DNA from: Lacicoccus alkaliphilus DSM 16010
GTDB lineage: Bacteria > Bacillota > Bacilli > Staphylococcales > Salinicoccaceae
Direction: 5' to 3'
Length of the DNA stretch: 64,000 nt
Assembly (NCBI RefSeq): GCF_900142805.1
Contig: NZ_FRCF01000008.1
Span: 40,109-104,108 of the forward strand
Part shown: piece after piece, positions 26,285-35,732 of the stretch
Layout of the letters: each line of letters opens with the position of its first letter
How positions within the stretch are numbered: the first letter of the stretch is position 1
Notes under the pieces: model-generated
Told to the model about the DNA's origin: nothing
What the model saw: only the letters and a program-made list of their open reading frames with translations
Databases searched by the model: none
Made by a program: the position numbers and the translations under genes

Positions 26285-27970
26285 TTATAATGTATGCTTC
26301 ACTGCAGATTTCTCAATTTCCATCTGCTTCAGTTCCCGCCTCAGTATTTTGCCGCTGATCGTCGTCTTCGGCAGCTCATCCATCACTTCAATTTCTTTCG
26401 GTGCAAGATGCGCCGCAAGGTTGTTCCTGACGAATATCCGGATCTCCTCAAGCAGTTCCGCCGTCTCCTCGAAACCTTCCCGGAGGACGATGAAAGCTTT
26501 GACGATTTCTCCGCGGACCGCATGAGGTTTGCCGATGACGCCCGCCTCCTGTATCGCCGGGTGTTCAATCAGTTTGCTTTCCACTTCAAACGGCCCGATC
26601 CGCTCCCCTGAGGAATTGATCATATCATCGTCCCGGCTCTGGAAGAATACATAGTCTTCCTCATCCTGATAGGCAAGGTCACCTGATAAGTACCATCCTT
26701 CATATTTGAAGTAGGAGTCGAATTTATCCTTGTTCCCCCATATTTCCTTCATCAGCCCCGGCCACGGCGTCCTCACCGCAAGCTGCCCGGTTGTGCCGCG
26801 GGGCACGACTTCCCCGGCCTCATCCAGTATGCCGACTTCGATGCCCGGGAACGGCCGTCCCATCGATCCAGGCTTTATCTTCTCCCCGGGCAGGTTGACG
26901 ATCAGATGTGCGCCGGTTTCCGTCATCCACCATGTATCATGGATCCTGACGCCGAGCGCCTCCCAGGCCCAGTAGATGACTTCGGGATTGAGCGGCTCGC
27001 CGACGCTCAGTATATGCCTTAACGAGGACAAGTCATAGTCTTTCAGGACATCGCCCTGTGATAAAAGCATCCTGAAAGCGGTCGGTGCACTGTACCAGAT
27101 CGTCACCTTGAGCTCCGCAATCAGTTTGTACCAGTGCTCGGCCTTGAAGCGCCCGCCCTGTATCACGACCGTCGCACGGTTCAGCCACGGTGCAAACAAG
27201 CCGTATACGCTGCCCGTCACCCATCCGGGGTGGGAGGTGCACCAGTAGACATCATCATCTTTGATATCGAGCACCCATTTACCCGACTCGTACTGATGCG
27301 TCACCACCCGGTGGGCATGCAGCACACCTTTCGGTTTGCCGGTCGAGCCGCTTGTATAGTGGATCAGCATACCGTCTTCTGCTTCCATCCACTCCGTATA
27401 CTCCTCTCCGTCCTCCCGGAAAGGCGCCGCCTCGATATCTTCTGCGTAAAGGATCGTTTCAAGTGAAGGTATGTCGGTTTGCGGCACCCGCTCCACCATG
27501 TCCTTATCCGTGATGAGGAGTTTCGCATCACAGTCATTCATCCTGTCACGCACAGCATCCTCCATGAATGCCTCGAACAGCGGGCCTGCGACCGCACCGA
27601 TCTTTATCGCAGCAAGGATCGCTATGTAACACTCCGGTGTTTTCGGCAGGAAGACGAACACCCTGTCACCTTTCACGATGCCGTTCTCTTTCAAAATCCG
27701 GGCATAGTGGTCCGTCTTATCCTTCACCTCTTTAAAAGTATAGCTGATTCTTTCATCACCGTTCACATAATGGAGGGCCGTCTTGCTTCCATAACCGTCA
27801 TCGACATGCCTGTCGATCGCCTCATGGGCCATGTTCAAAAGCCCCGTCTCTTTGAAGCTCAAGTCCGCTCCGGCATCTTCCCATTTGAAATCCTTACGCA
27901 CTTCCGAATAATCCGGGAGGTTATGATCCCCGGCCACCGGTTCAATGATTTTCAGCTGTTTTAAAGTCAC
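26285..27970 (-). CDS. acsA: AMP-forming acyl-CoA synthetase (acetyl-CoA-synthetase-like)
   Basis: A 561-residue ANL-superfamily ligase that activates a carboxylate with ATP to the acyl-AMP, then to the CoA thioester. It shows the P-loop TSGSTGKPKG, the WWMTETG motif, YLSGDLA, and the C-terminal PKTTISGKILRREL with the catalytic Lys. It resembles Bacillus AcsA. The start is a GTG (27968-27970) behind AAAGGAG; a longer reading to 28000 ends in an ATG without a site. It follows the sulfonate-type ATPase gene by 37 bases, so it is probably the last member of the SAM-riboswitch operon. In that setting its substrate might not be acetate. Confidence 0.88.
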   Translation of the reverse strand: MTLKQLKIIEPVAGDHNLPDYSEVRKDFKWEDAGADLSFKETGLLNMAHEAIDRHVDDGYGSKTALHYVNGDERISYTFKEVKDKTDHYARILKENGIVKGDRVFVFLPKTPECYIAILAAIKIGAVAGPLFEAFMEDAVRDRMNDCDAKLLITDKDMVERVPQTDIPSLETILYAEDIEAAPFREDGEEYTEWMEAEDGMLIHYTSGSTGKPKGVLHAHRVVTHQYESGKWVLDIKDDDVYWCTSHPGWVTGSVYGLFAPWLNRATVVIQGGRFKAEHWYKLIAELKVTIWYSAPTAFRMLLSQGDVLKDYDLSSLRHILSVGEPLNPEVIYWAWEALGVRIHDTWWMTETGAHLIVNLPGEKIKPGSMGRPFPGIEVGILDEAGEVVPRGTTGQLAVRTPWPGLMKEIWGNKDKFDSYFKYEGWYLSGDLAYQDEEDYVFFQSRDDDMINSSGERIGPFEVESKLIEHPAIQEAGVIGKPHAVRGEIVKAFIVLREGFEETAELLEEIRIFVRNNLAAHLAPKEIEVMDELPKTTISGKILRRELKQMEIEKSAVKHTL

Positions 27971-28007
27971 AATAAAAACTCCTTTACTGAGGTTATGCAC
28001 TCATTGC

Positions 28008-28736
28008 TTAAACCCTGCTCAAATCCAGGCTGTTCAAAATTTCCGTCTTATATTCCGCCAGTTCACTGCTGCCCCTGTGGCGCGGGCGCGGCGCATCAAG
28101 TGTGATCTCACGTCCAACCCGGCCCGGCCGGTCTTTTAAAATGACGATTTTATCGCACAGGTAGGTCGCCTCTTCTATGTCATGAGTGACCAGGACGATC
28201 GTCGTCCTGTATGCTTCCCAGATTTTCAGCAGCAGGTCCTGAAGCTGCATTTTGGTGAAGGCATCGAGCGCACTGAACGGTTCATCCAGCAGAAGCACTT
28301 CAGGGGATGTGATCAGTGCACGGGCAATGGCGACACGCTGGGCCATGCCGCCGGACAGTTCTTTAGGGTAAAGGTGTTCACTGCCCGCGAGGCCGACATC
28401 CCTCAAGTATTTCTTCCCGATTTCGTCCTTCGACGCCTTGTTGCCTTTCAGGCCGAACGTGACGTTCTCCATCACGTTCAACCATGGCATGAGGCGCGGT
28501 TCCTGAAAAATGAATCCTGTGGAGTCTTCGACCTGCCTCGATACTTCCCCGTTGATTTCAACTTCGCCCCGGTATCCGTCATCAAGACCTGAAATCGCTC
28601 TGAGTACAGTACTTTTTCCGCAGCCGCTCGTTCCGAGCAACCCGACGATTTCCCCCGGACCTGCTTCAAAAGAAACATTTTTAACAGCCTCGCTGCCGTT
28701 GAAGGACCGGGAAATGTTATTGATTTTCAAACTCAT
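28008..28736 (-). CDS. ABC transporter ATP-binding protein, sulfonate/taurine type
   Basis: A 242-residue ATPase of the SsuB/TauB/nitrate group. It has Walker A GTSGCGKST (about 35-43), Q-loop FIFQEPRLMPWL, signature LSGGMAQRVAIARALI, Walker B LLLDEPFSALD and switch VTHDIEEATYL. It pairs with the permease 10 bases upstream and the binding protein before that. Sulfur control through the SAM riboswitch at the operon head supports uptake of an organosulfur compound. Confidence 0.9.
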   Translation of the reverse strand: MSLKINNISRSFNGSEAVKNVSFEAGPGEIVGLLGTSGCGKSTVLRAISGLDDGYRGEVEINGEVSRQVEDSTGFIFQEPRLMPWLNVMENVTFGLKGNKASKDEIGKKYLRDVGLAGSEHLYPKELSGGMAQRVAIARALITSPEVLLLDEPFSALDAFTKMQLQDLLLKIWEAYRTTIVLVTHDIEEATYLCDKIVILKDRPGRVGREITLDAPRPRHRGSSELAEYKTEILNSLDLSRV

Positions 28737-28746
28737 CTGACCCCTC

Positions 28747-29592
28747 CTAAGCTTTTACAGCATTATCCTGCCAGTGCAGGGATTTCTGTTCCACGATTTT
28801 CAAAAGCCAGTCGGATAACTTACCGACGATCGCAAAAAGGATGATGCTTGCCAAAATCGTTTCAGGTGACAAAGTGTTCTGGCCGAGTACAAGCAGATAG
28901 CCGAGGCCTGAACTGGCACCCATGAGTTCGGCCGCCACCACGAACATCCACCCGAGGCCGAGGCCGCTCCTGAGACCCGTCAGAAATGACGGGAGTGAGG
29001 CGGGCAGTATGACACGCCTGATCAGCTCGAATGTATTCAGGCCATACATCTTCCCGACTTCTATCAGTTTCCGGTCGACACCATTGATGCCGCTGACGAC
29101 GTTCAGGTACACCGGGAAAAAGACACCGACAGATATCATCGTGACTTTCGATGGTTCACCGATACCCATCCACAGGATGAATAAAGGCACCCATGCAAGG
29201 GAGGGGATCGAACGGAAAGCCTGTATCATCGGATCGAACAGCTGCTCCGCTTTCTTATAGAAGCCGACGACCGATCCGAGCAGGACCGCAAATGCCGTAC
29301 CGATCAGGAATCCGATGAATACCCTGTACACGGTGATCCCGACATGTCCCCACAGGCTGCCGTCAGCCGCCAGGCCTGCGATCGTGTCCAAAATGACCGT
29401 GGGCGCCGGCAGCTGATAAGAAGGGAAAACTTCTGCACGGCTCAGCAGTTCCCAAGCAATGATGAGGATGATGGGCAGCAGGCTTCCGAGCAGCACAGGC
29501 TGAAGCCTGGCCTTCTGCGATTTCAATCCAGTCTTGACCTGCGGTCTGGTTTCATTCAGCCCGCCCGCCGTCAATTCGGAACTCTTCTTCAC
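28747..29592 (-). CDS. ABC transporter permease, sulfonate/taurine type
   Basis: A 281-residue BPD-type inner-membrane subunit. Its polar N-terminus (about 1-30) is followed by six helices and the EAA-loop EVGKMYGLNTFELIRRVILPASLPSFLTGL-type segment (near 185-215) that docks the ATPase. The GTG at 29592 fits the GGAG site better than the GTG three codons earlier. The gene order binding protein, permease, ATPase is the standard ssu/tau arrangement. Confidence 0.9.
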   Translation of the reverse strand: MKKSSELTAGGLNETRPQVKTGLKSQKARLQPVLLGSLLPIILIIAWELLSRAEVFPSYQLPAPTVILDTIAGLAADGSLWGHVGITVYRVFIGFLIGTAFAVLLGSVVGFYKKAEQLFDPMIQAFRSIPSLAWVPLFILWMGIGEPSKVTMISVGVFFPVYLNVVSGINGVDRKLIEVGKMYGLNTFELIRRVILPASLPSFLTGLRSGLGLGWMFVVAAELMGASSGLGYLLVLGQNTLSPETILASIILFAIVGKLSDWLLKIVEQKSLHWQDNAVKA

Positions 29593-29612
29593 TAAAATCA
29601 CTCCGTTTCACT

Positions 29613-30623
29613 CTAATTCGAAGATTCTATTGTGCCTTCTGCAAATGATGGATCAATCAGGTCATCCGTCAGCTGTTCCACATCGATATCCGCTCCGATG
29701 GCATCGGAATCCTGGAGTATCCTGCCTGCTTCCGATACTGATTCATGATGGTCCGCACCCGGCACCGGGTTTGAGAAGTCGTTTCTTTCAAGCTGCTTTT
29801 CAGCAACCGCCCGATCGATCTGTGCTTCTTCCATCAATATTTCGGCCGCTTCTTCAGGGTTTTCCTGTATCCATTCCCTCGCCTTTTCGTACACTTCAAT
29901 CACACGGCCCACATGTTCAGGGTATTCTTCTGCGAACTCTTCCCTGACATTCAGAAAACCGTAAGTGTTGAAATCTGTATTCCTGTAAAACAGCTCTGCA
30001 CCTGAATCGACTTCAAGGCGTGCCATATGCGGATCAAGTCCGGCCCATGCATCCACTCCGCCGTTGTTCAGCGTCGTTGCCCCGTCACTGTGCTGCACAT
30101 TGACGATTTCCACGTCATCCTGACTCAAACCTTCTTCGGCCATGGCCCTCAACAGGAATATGTAAGGGTCCGTACCGAGCGTTGCAGCGACTTGCTTACC
30201 CTCCAGATCTCCGATCGAATCGATGTCCGAATCTGCACTTTTGACGAGTGCCGTCCATTCCGGCTGGGAGTATATATATACATTTTTGATCGGTGCGCCG
30301 TTCGCCTTGGACATCAGTGCGGCCGCACCTGCGGAAGATCCAAAATCGACGCTGTTGCTGTTCAGGAATTCGAGCGCTTTATTGCTCCCGTGACTGAGCG
30401 TCCATGAAACATCGATGCCGTCTTCTTCAAATTCCTCTTCCGCCCATCCGAATTCTTTCAGCACCAGGCTCGTCGGTGAGTAGTAGGCATAATCCAGCCT
30501 GATCTCTTCCGGCCCTTCTGCCGTGTCCGAAGATTCTGCTGTATCGGAAGAACACCCTGCCAGCACCATGAGTGTCGCCAGGGCCGTGAATAATCCAAGT
30601 TTTCCAGATGATAGTTGCTTCAT
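29613..30623 (-). CDS. Solute-binding lipoprotein, sulfonate/taurine/nitrate type
   Basis: A 336-residue lipoprotein (signal ending LAGC, Cys near residue 24) with an NMT1/SsuA-like domain. Landmarks are DYAYYSPTSLVLKEFGWAEE, the binding-site loop DFGSSAGAAALMSKANGAP, and the GKQVAATLGTDPYIFLLRA stretch. The family captures alkanesulfonates, taurine, thiamine precursors or nitrate. Its start lies 16 bases after the MetY-fusion stop, with a GAGGAGG site, so it is under the same SAM riboswitch. That points to an organosulfur ligand. Confidence 0.88.
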   Translation of the reverse strand: MKQLSSGKLGLFTALATLMVLAGCSSDTAESSDTAEGPEEIRLDYAYYSPTSLVLKEFGWAEEEFEEDGIDVSWTLSHGSNKALEFLNSNSVDFGSSAGAAALMSKANGAPIKNVYIYSQPEWTALVKSADSDIDSIGDLEGKQVAATLGTDPYIFLLRAMAEEGLSQDDVEIVNVQHSDGATTLNNGGVDAWAGLDPHMARLEVDSGAELFYRNTDFNTYGFLNVREEFAEEYPEHVGRVIEVYEKAREWIQENPEEAAEILMEEAQIDRAVAEKQLERNDFSNPVPGADHHESVSEAGRILQDSDAIGADIDVEQLTDDLIDPSFAEGTIESSN

Positions 30624-30639
30624 TTCAGTTCCTCCTCAA

Positions 30640-32436
30640 TTAAATTTCACATGCATATGTGGATATGGTGCCGCGCAGACGCTGTGCTTCCTTGTATGTG
30701 CATCGGTTGTGGACCACCTGCAGGCCGCCGTCCCTGGCGATATCGGCCGCCTCCGGTGAAATGACGCCTTCCTGCAGCCAGAAGACTTCAGGGTTCACTT
30801 CGAGTGCCTCCCTTGCGATCCCTATCGCCGCTTCCGGGCTTCTGAACACCTGGACCACGTCGATCTTCTCAGGCACGCTCTTCAAATCGGGATATGCCTT
30901 TTCACCGAGTATTTCAGTCTCCCTCGGATTGACCGGGATGATCTTATAGCCGAGCCTCTGCATCTTCCTCGCGAGCCTGTAGCTCGGACGTGATTCTTTG
31001 CCGCTGAGACCGACGACTGCCAATGTCTTCCGGCGCGTCGTTTCTTCACCGTTCTCCGTCACTTTTTCCGTCGGGGTGTCCAGTATCGATTTGATGACAC
31101 CTTCATCATTGATGACGATCTCTTCCGCTTCTCCCGTTTCGATGCCGGTCGCCTTAACAAGCGCCTGGCTCAAATCATTCTGTATATCCCTGATGGATTC
31201 GATGCCGACCGACAGGCGTACGAGTTCTTCGTATACACCCGTTTCATCCAGCTGTTCCTTCGTCATCTGCTGGTGCGTCGTTGAAGCCGGATGGATGATC
31301 AGTGATTTCGCATCACCGACGTTTGCCACGTGGGACCAGAGCGCCACATTGTCGATCAGCTGCTTACCGGCTGCCTTCCCGCCTTTGATGCCGAATGTAA
31401 TGATCGAGCCGAATCCGTTCCTCAAGTTCTTCTTCGCAATTTCATATGAAGGGTGCGTTTCAAGACCCGGGTAGTTCACCCACTCGACCGCCGGATGCTC
31501 CGTCAGGAACTTTGCCAGTTCTTCTGCGTTCTCGTTGTGGCGTTCCACACGCACGTGCAGTGTTTCAAGCCCCTGGATCAGGTTGAATGCGTTTTGCGGA
31601 CTGAGGGAAGCTCCGAAGTCACGGAGCAGCTGCACCCGGATTTTAGTACTGAATGCGAGTGTGCCGAAGTCCACCGCGTAACGTATTCCGTTATAGCTCG
31701 GGTCCGGTTCCGTGAATTCCGGGTATTTCTCGGTATTCCAGTTGAAGCGGCCGCCGTCGACGACCACACCGCCGATGGAAGTCCCATGGCCGCCGATCCA
31801 TTTCGTGGCGGAATGGACGACGATGTCTGCACCAAGCGTGATCGGCTTGCATGTATGCGGTGTGGCGAAAGTGTTATCGATGATGAACGGCACGCCCGCC
31901 TCGTGGGCGATGTCCGCCACAGCCTCTATATCGAGCACCTGCAGCCCCGGGTTGCCGATGGTTTCACCGAATACCGCTTTCGTCTTATCCGTGATGGCCT
32001 TCCTGAAGTTTTCAGGGTCCGTCGGGTCGACGAATTTCACGTTGATGCCGTAGCGCGGCAGCGTCACGGCAAACAGGTTGTATGTACCGCCGTAAAGGTT
32101 CGATCCGGCGACGATTTCGTCACCTGCACTTGCGAGGTTCAGGATGGACAGCGTGATGGCAGACATCCCTGAGGAAGTCGCAACGGCCGCCACGCCTTCT
32201 TCAAGCAGCGCCATACGTTTTTCGAACACTTCCACAGTCGGGTTGCCGATGCGTGAATAGATGTTGCCCGGCTCATCAAGTGAAAACAGGCTTTCCGCGT
32301 GATCTGTGTCGTGGAAGACGTATGAAGTCGTCTGGTAGATCGGCACCGCCCGCGAACCCGTCGTCGGATCCGGCGCCTGACCACCGTGCAGTGATAAAGT
32401 TTCCAGATCGTAAGTAGAATTATGTGTATTTGACAT
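30640..32436 (-). CDS. metY: O-acetylhomoserine sulfhydrylase (MetY) fused to a C-terminal CoA-binding domain
   Basis: Residues 1 to about 430 are a complete MetY: a Cys/Met-metabolism PLP enzyme with [26 protein letters not shown], the PLP lysine in [11 protein letters not shown], and [18 protein letters not shown]. It makes homocysteine from O-acetylhomoserine and sulfide. After a linker (about 430-465) comes a CoA_binding_2/YccU-like Rossmann domain ([15 protein letters not shown] to the C-terminus, with IIPVNPRE and VFRSPEAA). The total of 598 residues exceeds the usual 425-430. GGAGG fits the ATG at 32436. It is the first gene of the SAM-regulated operon. The fused domain's ligand and role are unknown. 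Confidence 0.92.
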   Translation of the reverse strand: MSNTHNSTYDLETLSLHGGQAPDPTTGSRAVPIYQTTSYVFHDTDHAESLFSLDEPGNIYSRIGNPTVEVFEKRMALLEEGVAAVATSSGMSAITLSILNLASAGDEIVAGSNLYGGTYNLFAVTLPRYGINVKFVDPTDPENFRKAITDKTKAVFGETIGNPGLQVLDIEAVADIAHEAGVPFIIDNTFATPHTCKPITLGADIVVHSATKWIGGHGTSIGGVVVDGGRFNWNTEKYPEFTEPDPSYNGIRYAVDFGTLAFSTKIRVQLLRDFGASLSPQNAFNLIQGLETLHVRVERHNENAEELAKFLTEHPAVEWVNYPGLETHPSYEIAKKNLRNGFGSIITFGIKGGKAAGKQLIDNVALWSHVANVGDAKSLIIHPASTTHQQMTKEQLDETGVYEELVRLSVGIESIRDIQNDLSQALVKATGIETGEAEEIVINDEGVIKSILDTPTEKVTENGEETTRRKTLAVVGLSGKESRPSYRLARKMQRLGYKIIPVNPRETEILGEKAYPDLKSVPEKIDVVQVFRSPEAAIGIAREALEVNPEVFWLQEGVISPEAADIARDGGLQVVHNRCTYKEAQRLRGTISTYACEI

Positions 32437-32465
32437 GTCCATTCCTCCAAATTTATTATGAATTA

Positions 32466-32499
32466 AAAAAAGCCCTCTTCTGTGTATAAGAAGAGCGCC
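32466..32499 (-). terminator. Terminator of the SAM riboswitch
   Basis: On the minus strand GCTCTTCT pairs with AGAAGAGG(GC), followed by TTTTTTTAATTC, between the aptamer and the metY ribosome site. It is the expression platform. Confidence 0.88.
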
Positions 32500-32510
32500 T
32501 TCGTTACCTC

Positions 32511-32620
32511 CTCTTATCTTTCAGGATTTGAATCCTGCTGGAATTGGCACCTTTTCAGACACATCTGCCTGATGGTTGCCGGGCGTCACAGGGCCAGTCC
32601 CTCCGCCTCTCTGGATAAGT
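32511..32620 (-). promoter_or_regulatory. SAM-I (S-box) riboswitch
   Basis: The minus strand shows the S-box core: AGAGGCGGAGGGACTGGCCC, TGACGCCCGGCAACC, CAGGCAGATGTGTCTG, AAGGTGCCAATTCCAGCAGG and GATAAGAGG closing P1. Binding of S-adenosylmethionine ends transcription early. It puts the metY fusion, the ABC transporter and probably the ligase under methionine/SAM control. Confidence 0.96.
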
Positions 32621-32676
32621 CGATCATTCAATTTTAAATGCATACCTTGAAACTATGATTATCTGTAATGCATATT

Positions 32677-32705
32677 ACGATACTATGGATCACCTTATTT
32701 GTCAA
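32677..32705 (-). promoter_or_regulatory. Sigma-A promoter of the SAM-controlled operon
   Basis: TTGACA, 17-base spacer, TATCGT on the minus strand. It ends 57 bases before the aptamer. Confidence 0.6.
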
Positions 32706-32805
32706 AACATTTTTCATATTCCATATATAAAAATAATTCCATCATTTAATTATGCCGCCGTGCGCCGCGGAACGACCATGGGCTGATGCCAGCCCCAAAT
32801 AAAAA

Positions 32806-32830
32806 ATCCCTCCACGGGCCGTGGAGGGAT
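32806..32830 (-). terminator. Intrinsic terminator downstream of the RDD gene
   Basis: ATCCCTCCACG and CGTGGAGGGAT form an 11-bp stem with a GGC loop. On the minus strand it is followed by TTTTTTATTT. Confidence 0.88.
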
Positions 32831-32947
32831 GCACATAGTATTGCCAGCCAACTGAAATACTGTCCGTTTTATTTCACAGGATGCTGAAGTTGACCGATTT
32901 CCGGTGGATTCGTGATGCGCCTAAGTTGGAAAACCTAAAAAATCATT

Positions 32948-33358
32948 CTACGCCCTGCCGTAGATCACTTTCGTCTTGGCGATCAGGTCATGGATCGATT
33001 TCTTGTCTTCACGCAAACCGATCATGAATGCTGAAACGATTATGCCAATGCCGAGTGTCACGGCATAAAGCAGTCCGACGAGGAATTCACGTATGACCAT
33101 CGTCAAGAAGTTCACTTCACTGCCGTCATCACGCACAATCCGTATGCCCAGCGCCCATTTTCCGAGTGTATGCCCGAACCAGAGTACAGGTACCAGCACA
33201 AAATACAGGATCATCAAAGCACTTTCTCCTGCCTGTACTGCGGCACTCTGCGTGTCGAGTGAAAAAATGAGTATCAGAAAATACACCACACCCGCCATGA
33301 ACAGCCCATCTATTAACCGGGCACCCAGTCTGATCCAAAAACCGCTTCTTCTTTCCAT
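32948..33358 (-). CDS. RDD-family membrane protein
   Basis: A 136-residue protein with three hydrophobic segments and the RDD pattern: RLGARLIDGLF at the first helix, LGKWALGIRIVRDDG after the second, and DLIAKTKVI at the end. RDD proteins are small membrane proteins, some linked to Na+ or Li+ export. The ATG at 33358 follows AAGGAGGCAG. The longer reading (to 33412) begins without a site. It is monocistronic. Confidence 0.88.
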   Translation of the reverse strand: MERRSGFWIRLGARLIDGLFMAGVVYFLILIFSLDTQSAAVQAGESALMILYFVLVPVLWFGHTLGKWALGIRIVRDDGSEVNFLTMVIREFLVGLLYAVTLGIGIIVSAFMIGLREDKKSIHDLIAKTKVIYGRA

Positions 33359-33446
33359 CATCTGCCTCCTTGAATAGTTCACTTCATTCTTCACTTTCAT
33401 GAACCTTACCACGTTAAACGCCCGGGGAGCAACCGCACTTCATATA

Positions 33447-34316
33447 TCAACTGATGTTGTTTTCTTTATATTCGTTCACTGTCTCGATGAATTTATTCAT
33501 GGACGCAGTCAAAAATGCATCTTTATGCCAGATGAAATCCGTGGATATTTCGCTGTATTGATCCGGCAGCTCATAGCCGTACAATTCTTCTGCCGAGAGG
33601 GATGCGGCTACTGTAGAGACCGGCACCAGACTGATGCCAAGCCCGGATTTCACACTGCCGATGATTGTCTCGAGCGTTCCGAACTCCACGATCTTTTCAC
33701 CTTCGACACCTTCATCACCCAGCCACCGCTCCAGGTTTCTGCGATAGTTGCACCCCTCTTTGAACACCAGCATCGGCTTCTCCTTCAGATCATCGAGGCT
33801 CGCTCCACCGTCACTCGACACAAGCACGAGCTGCTCCTGGAAGAGTTCAGCCTTATGGATGGCGGGATGCCGGCCGAAACCGGAGACGAAGGCACAGTCG
33901 AGTGTCTCATCGACGACTTTGGCGGCAACCTTCGCAGTGACATCACTGTCGATGGAGAGTGACACATCCGGGTAAAGCCCGCGGAACATCGATAGGATTT
34001 CCGGCAGCTTTGTAATGGTCTCCACCGTCCCGATATTCAACCGGCCGGAAGGCTCTTCGGTATCGTGGAAAGCTTTATTGATGTCATCCATCGTTTTGAT
34101 GATCCGCTCTGCATAGACCTGCAACTTTTCGCCTTCCGAAGTGAGCCTCGTCCCTTTGCTGTGACGTGTGAATAATTGAGTGTCGAGCTCCGCCTCGAGG
34201 GCTTTGATGCGCGCTGTCACATAAGACTGCACGTAGTTCAACGATTTGGCCGCACGGCTGATGCTGCCGTGTGCCGCGACACTTTGAAAAATCCTCAGAT
34301 CTTTGAATTCCATCAT
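33447..34316 (-). CDS. LysR-family transcriptional regulator
   Basis: A 289-residue LTTR. The N-terminal winged helix (about 1-60) contains FQSVAAHGSISRAAKSLNYVQ and LFTRHSKGTRLT. The effector-binding domain (about 90-285) has the usual two-lobe pattern, with VSSDGGASLDDLKEKPMLVF and GSVKSGLGISLVPVS. The 120 bases after it separate it from the co-oriented oxidase gene, but a terminator there suggests separate transcripts. The target and inducer are unknown. Confidence 0.9.
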   Translation of the reverse strand: MMEFKDLRIFQSVAAHGSISRAAKSLNYVQSYVTARIKALEAELDTQLFTRHSKGTRLTSEGEKLQVYAERIIKTMDDINKAFHDTEEPSGRLNIGTVETITKLPEILSMFRGLYPDVSLSIDSDVTAKVAAKVVDETLDCAFVSGFGRHPAIHKAELFQEQLVLVSSDGGASLDDLKEKPMLVFKEGCNYRRNLERWLGDEGVEGEKIVEFGTLETIIGSVKSGLGISLVPVSTVAASLSAEELYGYELPDQYSEISTDFIWHKDAFLTASMNKFIETVNEYKENNIS

Positions 34317-34374
34317 ACCGCCCCGTTCGTATCATTTGAATAACAGTATACACGAGACCGGTTTCAGGAAGATA

Positions 34375-34411
34375 TTAAAAAGGCTGCAGGCAGTGGGATC
34401 CCTGCCGCAGC
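34375..34411 (-). terminator. Intrinsic terminator of the solA-like gene
   Basis: GGCTGC...GCAGCC with an inner GGCAG/CTGCC pairing. On the minus strand it is followed by TTTTTAA. Confidence 0.75.
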
Positions 34412-34472
34412 CCTGTATCCTGCATCACCATTGATCAATCCTTTATTAAAGTCCATCAAGCGTTCAAATGCT

Positions 34473-35657
34473 TCACTTCCCCCTCGCTTTAAAATACACC
34501 TCATCCTTATTTTCCGGCTGGAGGCTCGGGCGTGTCGCTTTAAAGAGTGAGATGTCCTGGGAAGCCTCCCCTTTCGTCACCAGTTCACCCAGTATTTCAC
34601 CGACCGCGCTTGAGAATTTATATCCGTGTCCCGAAAAACCTGCCGCAATCGCAATATGATCATGCGCCGGGTGTTTATCGATGATGAAGTTTTCATCCGG
34701 TGTATTCGTGAACATGCAAGTCCGGCCCACATCAAGACTGCCATTCGCCTCTTTCATGTACTCCCCGAGAAAGCCTCGGAGATCACCTTCATCCTTATCC
34801 AGCGCACCGAACTCCTGGTTGTAGTATTCGGGATCGATTTCCTCACCATTATCATAGCGGCCGACTTTCAATCCTGAACCGTCGATGCTCGGGAATCCGT
34901 AGTAGACACCGGTCGGCACATCCGCAAAGAACCCCGGGAAGTCGTCGGCTCTGTACAGGGCATCATCAGAATCAAACCAAGCGATGGTCTGCCTCGACGG
35001 CTGGATGCGCAGCTTCAAGTCCAGGTCATCCAGTATCTTCTTGTTCCATGCACCACCTGAGATGATCAGTTTATCTGCAGTGAATGATTCCGTATTCGTC
35101 TCGACTTTCACCGAATCGGCGAAGGCATCGATGTTCATCACCGGTGAGTTGACTTTCAGTTCAGCACCCCTCTCCAGTGCAAGCCTTCTGAATGTACGTA
35201 TGGCATTCTCTGAGAATAAAACACCCGCATCCGGTTCGTAGCATCCGATCTGCCCGTCCGGCACGGCGATGCCCGGCCACCTCGCATTGATTTCATCCGC
35301 TGATAGTGTATCCAGATTCAAATCATATTCAAGCCCGCCGTTGATCGCCGTCTGGACAAAAAGTGAGTCACTCGGTCCAAAGGTCACCACACCTGTTTTC
35401 AGGAATATCCGTTCGCTCGTTTTCGTCTGCAGGTCATCCCATAGTGCCTGCGCGCGCATCGCAAGCGGCACATAATCATAGCCCTCGCCGCATGCATGTC
35501 GGATCAGCCGCGTGTCCCCGCTGTGGCTGCCGCTCGCATGCGGCGGATCGAATGCATCGATCATCAGTGTTTTAATCCCCTGTTCCGCCAAATAATAACC
35601 CGCTGCCATCCCCATTGAACCCGCACCGATCACAATCACTTCATAATGCTTTGTCAT
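34473..35657 (-). CDS. solA: FAD oxidase of the monomeric sarcosine / N-methyltryptophan oxidase family
   Basis: A 394-residue flavoprotein. It has GAGSMGMAAGYYLAEQG (FAD-binding, 11-27), the family segment SHSGDTRLIRHACGEGYDY, and CMFTNTPDENFIID near residue 310, whose Cys is the covalent FAD attachment point in sarcosine oxidase. AAGFSGHGYKFSSAVGE closes the domain. The reaction is oxidative demethylation of an N-methyl amino acid to formaldehyde and H2O2. In halophiles sarcosine comes from betaine breakdown, but no other betaine genes are adjacent. A cre-like box lies upstream. Confidence 0.85.
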   Translation of the reverse strand: MTKHYEVIVIGAGSMGMAAGYYLAEQGIKTLMIDAFDPPHASGSHSGDTRLIRHACGEGYDYVPLAMRAQALWDDLQTKTSERIFLKTGVVTFGPSDSLFVQTAINGGLEYDLNLDTLSADEINARWPGIAVPDGQIGCYEPDAGVLFSENAIRTFRRLALERGAELKVNSPVMNIDAFADSVKVETNTESFTADKLIISGGAWNKKILDDLDLKLRIQPSRQTIAWFDSDDALYRADDFPGFFADVPTGVYYGFPSIDGSGLKVGRYDNGEEIDPEYYNQEFGALDKDEGDLRGFLGEYMKEANGSLDVGRTCMFTNTPDENFIIDKHPAHDHIAIAAGFSGHGYKFSSAVGEILGELVTKGEASQDISLFKATRPSLQPENKDEVYFKARGK

Positions 35658-35718
35658 GCTTATCTTCCCCCATGAGGCACACAGAACAGATGCCTTTCAA
35701 TTTGTATATACCTTGATA

Positions 35719-35732
35719 TTAAGCGCTTACAT
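35719..35732 (-). promoter_or_regulatory. cre-like catabolite box upstream of the solA-like gene
   Basis: TGTAAGCGCTTAAT on the minus strand fits the CcpA consensus TGWAANCGNTNWCA except for the last two bases, and contains the palindromic core AAGCGCTT. Confidence 0.45.

Noticed and set aside
31453..32172. A 239-codon plus-strand frame opposite the metY fusion
   Set aside because: It overlaps conserved MetY coding sequence, lacks a ribosome site and gives an Arg/His/Val-rich product of no family.
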